The notes under the pieces were generated by a model that had not been told where the DNA came from, searched no databases, and worked only from the letters and a program-made list of their open reading frames with translations. A DNA stretch of 16,756 nucleotides, taken from the NCBI GenBank assembly GCA_020025655.1, contig JAHHRR010000038.1:1-16756 (forward strand), read 5' to 3'. The translations under genes and the position numbers were made by a program. Below are positions 13,785 to 16,756 of the stretch, piece after piece (the stretch's first letter is position 1; each line of letters begins with the position of its first letter). Source of the DNA: Oscillospiraceae bacterium. GTDB taxonomy: Bacteria; Bacillota; Clostridia; Oscillospirales; Oscillospiraceae.

Positions 13785-13792
13785 GGTAAGAT

Positions 13793-15148
13793 ATGGACTA
13801 TCCTGTAAACAGCAGTGAAATTCTGCAAACAATTCAGATGATTGATCAGCAGCATCTGGATATCCGCACAGTTACCATGGGCATAAACCTTCTGGACTGT
13901 GCAAACAGCGATATCAATGTATGCTGCGATAATATTTATGATAAAATCTGCCGCAAAGCCGATAAGCTTGTGGAAACCGCCTGTAAAATCGAACGGGAAT
14001 TCGGTATTCCCATTGTGAATAAGCGAGTTTCTGTAACTCCCATCTCTCTTGTGGCTGCAAGCTGCAAAGCCGAGGACTACACTCCTCTTGCAGTCATTCT
14101 GGATAAAGCCGCCAAGGCGGTAGGAATTAACTTTATCGGCGGTTTTTCCGCCCTCTGCCATAAGGGCTTTACCGAAAGCGATCTGCGCCTTATAAATTCC
14201 ATTCCCCGAGCCCTGACCGAAACAGACATTGTATGCTCCAGTGTAAACGTCGCCTCTACCAGAGCCGGCATAAATATGGATGCCGTAGCACTCATGGGAC
14301 AGATTGTCCGCAAGACCGCAGACATTGACCCCATGGGCTGTGCAAAGCTTGTTGTCTTTGCCAACGCAGTAGAAGATAATCCCTTTATGGCAGGTGCGTT
14401 CCACGGTGTCGGTGAGCCTGAGTGTGTTATAAATGTAGGCGTATCCGGTCCCGGAGTCGTCGCTCATGCACTCAAGTCATGCAAGGGTCAGCCCTTTGAT
14501 ACCGTTGCCGAAACTATTAAGAAAACAGCCTTCAAGATTACCCGTATGGGTCAGCTTGTGGCTCAGGAAGCCTCCAGACGTCTGAATGTTCCCTTCGGTG
14601 TAGTTGACCTGTCTCTGGCACCTACTCCTGCCGTTGGCGACAGCGTCGCTGAGATTCTGGAGATTATGGGCCTTGAAAAGTGCGGAACTCATGGCACTAC
14701 CGCAGCTCTCGCTCTCTTGAACGACGCTGTTAAAAAGGGCGGTGTAATGGCTTCCGGTCATGTAGGAGGTCTTTCCGGTGCTTTCATTCCTGTTTCTGAG
14801 GATGCAGGCATGATTTCCGCCGTTGAAAGCGGTTCTCTCTGCATAGAGAAGCTTGAAGCCATGACCTGTGTCTGCTCAGTGGGTCTTGACATGATTGCAG
14901 TTCCCGGTGACACAAAAGCAGAAACTATTTCCGCAATAATCGCAGATGAGGCTGCAATCGGTATGGTAAATAACAAAACCACCGCAGTCCGTCTCATTCC
15001 CGCAAAGGGTAAAAATGTAGGTGATCACATTGACTTCGGCGGCCTGCTGGGCTCTGCTCCCGTCATATCCCTGCACAGCGAATCTTCCGATGAATTTGTT
15101 CACAGAGGCGGACGCATCCCCGCACCTCTGCACAGTCTCAGAAACTAA
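13793..15148 (+). CDS. UPF0210/DUF711 protein (PFL-family protein), unknown function
   Basis: A 451-residue protein of full family length, recognised from its first part (the I-R-T-V-T-M-G-I-N-L-L-D segment near residue 24-35), G-V-G-E-P-E-C-V-I-N-V-G-V-S-G-P-G-V-V near 205-223, G-T-H-G-T-T-A-A-L-A-L-L-N-D-A-V-K-K-G-G, and the C-terminal H-R-G-G-R-I-P-A-P. Databases often label the family PFL-like, but no glycyl radical motif is visible here and I make no catalytic claim. The protein is rich in Gly and Ala, soluble and without signal or membrane segments. It is cotranscribed with an ACT-domain gene, so the two probably share one pathway. A bidirectional terminator follows. Confidence 0.9.
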   Translation: MDYPVNSSEILQTIQMIDQQHLDIRTVTMGINLLDCANSDINVCCDNIYDKICRKADKLVETACKIEREFGIPIVNKRVSVTPISLVAASCKAEDYTPLAVILDKAAKAVGINFIGGFSALCHKGFTESDLRLINSIPRALTETDIVCSSVNVASTRAGINMDAVALMGQIVRKTADIDPMGCAKLVVFANAVEDNPFMAGAFHGVGEPECVINVGVSGPGVVAHALKSCKGQPFDTVAETIKKTAFKITRMGQLVAQEASRRLNVPFGVVDLSLAPTPAVGDSVAEILEIMGLEKCGTHGTTAALALLNDAVKKGGVMASGHVGGLSGAFIPVSEDAGMISAVESGSLCIEKLEAMTCVCSVGLDMIAVPGDTKAETISAIIADEAAIGMVNNKTTAVRLIPAKGKNVGDHIDFGGLLGSAPVISLHSESSDEFVHRGGRIPAPLHSLRN

Positions 15149-15163
15149 ATAGACCTAAATAAT

Positions 15164-15193
15164 AAAAAGCCGAGGCTTAAGCCCCGGCTTTTT
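15164..15193. terminator. Bidirectional terminator between convergent genes
   Basis: Stem of 9 plus 3 pairs around one A/C mismatch, loop TTAA, with A-run on the left and T-run on the right. It ends the plus-strand UPF0210 operon and also the minus-strand DUF3810 gene, whose stop codon (15192-15194) overlaps the right arm. Confidence 0.88.
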
Positions 15194-16319
15194 ATTTTAA
15201 TGTATCTTCGTAATAGTAATTTACCAGTAAATCTACACAGGCCCCATAGCTTTTAAGCTTAAGCTTCTGGTCGAAGCTATCAAGAAAACCTCCGTAAACC
15301 TTATTCATTGTAGTCTGAGCAGGTCCCTCAAACTGTTTCCAGTAGATTCTGTTCTCCGCAAAATCCCGAAGCACATTGTCGCTAAGGCTGCTGTAAATTC
15401 TGTGCCACGCCTCATAATCGGCTTTGCTCAGTGCATTTCCAAGGTGGGTATATGCAAGCAGTGCGGCGGAATATATAAAATCCGGATCATCCGACTCCAT
15501 GCTCACAAGCACTGCCGCAAAGTTTGCTTCCTGCTCTTTGGCAATTCCCCGCTGATGAGCAAGCTCGTGAGCCACGGTTGAAGCAAAAAGGCTTGGCGGG
15601 AAATCGTTATTTATATTAGCCTCGCCGGTAAAGGGGAAGAAAAAGCCCGTAAAGTCAGTATAGCTCAAAATTTTCGATAGTTTAAAAAGCTTTGGCTTCA
15701 GCGCCGCACCTTTTAAGCACGGGAAATCTTTTTCCGCATTTTCGTACAGCTCCGGTGATTTATCAACAATCTGCTTTTTATCAGGTCTGTAAAGGCCGTT
15801 TTGATCTCTGTTAACCTTGCCTGAATACTCATTTGCAATTTCTGCAAAATATTCCGTCACCGCTTCAAGCTGTGAAACGCTTATCTTTTCTGCTTTTAAT
15901 CCGCTCTGGGTTATAAAATCATCTGCATAGTAATACACACCCCAGAACATACAAAATGCCGCATAAACCAGCAGTCCGAAGGAAATCAGCGGCACAATCA
16001 GCTTATAGAGCCTTTTTAAGCGCTCCTTATTTTTAACAAGGCATATTATGCTGTAAATAAGGTATGCAATTACACCGACAGCTGCAAGTAGAATGATTAT
16101 TTCCGCAACCGAATATTCAGTTTTTGCACACAGCTTTGCCATAAACTGATGATAGGGCTGCACAAAGCCTGCGGCTATTTTTTTCATAAGCTGCTTATTG
16201 TGCCTTGTGAGAAGATGCAGAATAATAATAAGCCCGCTTATAAGACCTATCGTATGCCAGACAGGGCAAAGCTTATAGAAGGCAGAAAATCCGCCTTTTC
16301 TATTATTTTTATTTTTCAT
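15192..16319 (-). CDS. DUF3810 family membrane protein with HExxH zinc-peptidase motif
   Basis: A 375-residue protein. Three hydrophobic helices at about 22-38, 70-94 and 107-128 are followed by a large hydrophilic domain. The motif A-H-E-L-A-H at 250-255 followed by E-Q-E-A-N-F (E262/E264) is a gluzincin-like zinc site: HExxH plus a downstream glutamate. DUF3810 proteins are annotated as uncharacterised, and a metallopeptidase role is inferred from this motif only. The ATG at 16317-16319 has no clear ribosome site and lies where transcription from the promoter at 16326-16355 would start, so leaderless translation is possible. No earlier or later in-frame start keeps the first helix. Neighbours (rplT, UPF0210) give no functional hint. 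Confidence 0.8.
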   Translation of the reverse strand: MKNKNNRKGGFSAFYKLCPVWHTIGLISGLIIILHLLTRHNKQLMKKIAAGFVQPYHQFMAKLCAKTEYSVAEIIILLAAVGVIAYLIYSIICLVKNKERLKRLYKLIVPLISFGLLVYAAFCMFWGVYYYADDFITQSGLKAEKISVSQLEAVTEYFAEIANEYSGKVNRDQNGLYRPDKKQIVDKSPELYENAEKDFPCLKGAALKPKLFKLSKILSYTDFTGFFFPFTGEANINNDFPPSLFASTVAHELAHQRGIAKEQEANFAAVLVSMESDDPDFIYSAALLAYTHLGNALSKADYEAWHRIYSSLSDNVLRDFAENRIYWKQFEGPAQTTMNKVYGGFLDSFDQKLKLKSYGACVDLLVNYYYEDTLK

Positions 16320-16325
16320 AATTCT

Positions 16326-16355
16326 ATGATACTACACGTACAAAGCTTTCAGCAA
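16326..16355 (-). promoter_or_regulatory. Candidate promoter of the DUF3810 gene
   Basis: On the minus strand, TTGCTG (16350-16355), an 18-base spacer and TATCAT (16326-16331). It sits between the rplT terminator and the DUF3810 start codon, which is only about 7 bases after the -10. Confidence 0.4.
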
Positions 16356-16370
16356 GTGTTAAAAAGTATA

Positions 16371-16402
16371 AAAAAACCGCCGCAAAATTGCGGCGGTTTT
16401 TT
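16371..16402 (-). terminator. Terminator of the rplT operon
   Basis: A perfect 13-pair stem (arms 16371-16383 and 16390-16402) with a 6-base loop and a U-run on the minus-strand 3' side, 13 bases after the L20 stop codon. It is symmetric and may work in both directions. Confidence 0.93.
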
Positions 16403-16415
16403 ATATAAACCCAAA

Positions 16416-16756
16416 TTACTTTGCGTTCTTTGCCATCTCGCACAGTGCGGTGAAAGCAGCTGCGTCGTGGATTGCGATTTCGGAAAGCATCTTACGGTTC
16501 ATATCTACACCTGCGAGCTTCAGGCCGTGCATGAAGGTAGAGTAGTTCATACCGTTCATCTTGCAGCCTGCGCTGATACGGGTGATCCAGAGCTGTCTGA
16601 AGTCTCTCTTCTTCTGCTTACGGCCAGCGTAAGCATAGCGGCCGGACTTCATCAGCTGCTGATTAGCCATCTTATAGTGACGGGACTTGTTGCCCCAGTA
16701 TCCCTTTGCAAGACCCAGAACTTTGTTTCTGTGCTTGCGGGTCATCATTGCGCCTT
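16416..16756 (-). CDS. rplT: 50S ribosomal protein L20, 5' end beyond the window
   Basis: About 112 C-terminal residues of L20 are visible. The frame stays open past the internal ATG at 16748 and encodes G-A-M-M-T-R-K-H-R-N-K at the edge, so the true start lies some five codons outside. V-L-G-L-A-K-G-Y-W-G, R-K-Q-K-K-R-D-F-R-Q-L-W-I-T-R-I, M-N-G-M-N-Y-S-T-F-M-H-G-L-K and N-R-K-M-L-S-E-I-A are the classic L20 segments. It binds 23S rRNA early in 50S assembly. In Firmicutes it ends the infC-rpmI-rplT operon, usually controlled by an upstream leader; here only the terminator at 16371-16402 is visible. Confidence 0.97.
   Translation of the reverse strand, partial: GAMMTRKHRNKVLGLAKGYWGNKSRHYKMANQQLMKSGRYAYAGRKQKKRDFRQLWITRISAGCKMNGMNYSTFMHGLKLAGVDMNRKMLSEIAIHDAAAFTALCEMAKNAK

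Noticed and set aside
13745..14467. A 240-codon minus-strand frame opposite the UPF0210 gene
   Set aside because: It matches no family, and the plus strand has motifs, a promoter and a ribosome site.
13793..15148. A pyruvate formate-lyase or other glycyl radical enzyme
   Set aside because: The PFL label on this family is misleading. I see no glycyl radical motif and the protein is too short.
1..16756. CRISPR arrays, transposases, tRNA or rRNA genes
   Set aside because: I saw no regularly spaced repeats, transposase-like frames or cloverleaf/rRNA sequence.

Overview
The window looks like chromosomal DNA of an anaerobic low-to-mid GC Firmicute, most likely a gut-type Clostridia of the Oscillospirales/Ruminococcaceae kind. 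Reasons: Clostridia-like L20 ending, oxygen-sensitive 2-hydroxyacyl-CoA dehydratase-type enzymes, split transketolase, an ACT/UPF0210 gene pair, strong Shine-Dalgarno sites and AT-rich spacers. This is inference from family content; no 16S or marker search was possible. All genes are on the minus strand except the ACT/UPF0210 pair, and most transcription units end in an obvious hairpin terminator.

Layout, left to right. (1) 1-4080: a minus-strand operon read from an extended -10 promoter at about 4048-4076. Gene order is a CooC-type P-loop ATPase with a C-x-C motif, a 398-residue and a 595-residue subunit of the 2-hydroxyacyl-CoA dehydratase/benzoyl-CoA reductase superfamily, then the start of a BadF/HgdC-type ASKHA activase cut by the window edge. 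No CoA-transferase, acyl-CoA dehydrogenase or other pathway gene lies in the visible part. (2) 4081-5160: an AT-rich spacer with phased A-tracts, an orphan BlaI/MecI-family repressor and its terminator, and a second spacer with an inverted repeat. (3) 5172-8100: a membrane-anchored M20 peptidase of the CPS1/PM20D1 type and a patatin-like phospholipase. (4) 8123-10012: transketolase in two adjacent genes (N-terminal TPP-binding half first) with its own promoter and terminator. (5) 10120-13450: a FecBCD/BtuFCD-type ABC importer (lipoprotein receptor, permease, ATPase). Its promoter has a perfect CCCCC-TA-GGGGG palindrome beside the -35 box, and there may be a second distal promoter with a long leader. 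(6) 13456-15193: plus-strand ACT-domain protein and UPF0210/DUF711 protein, a widely conserved pair of unknown function. (7) 15192-16756: a DUF3810 membrane protein with a zinc-peptidase motif, then rplT (L20), which is cut by the right edge and ends at a textbook terminator.

The best candidate for something not yet described is the first operon. It pairs a CooC-like metal/cluster ATPase with an atypical activase-driven dehydratase/reductase whose large subunit has a long N-terminal extension and many extra cysteines. The nearby importer with a possible metalloregulator operator fits a metal theme, but no direct link is shown.
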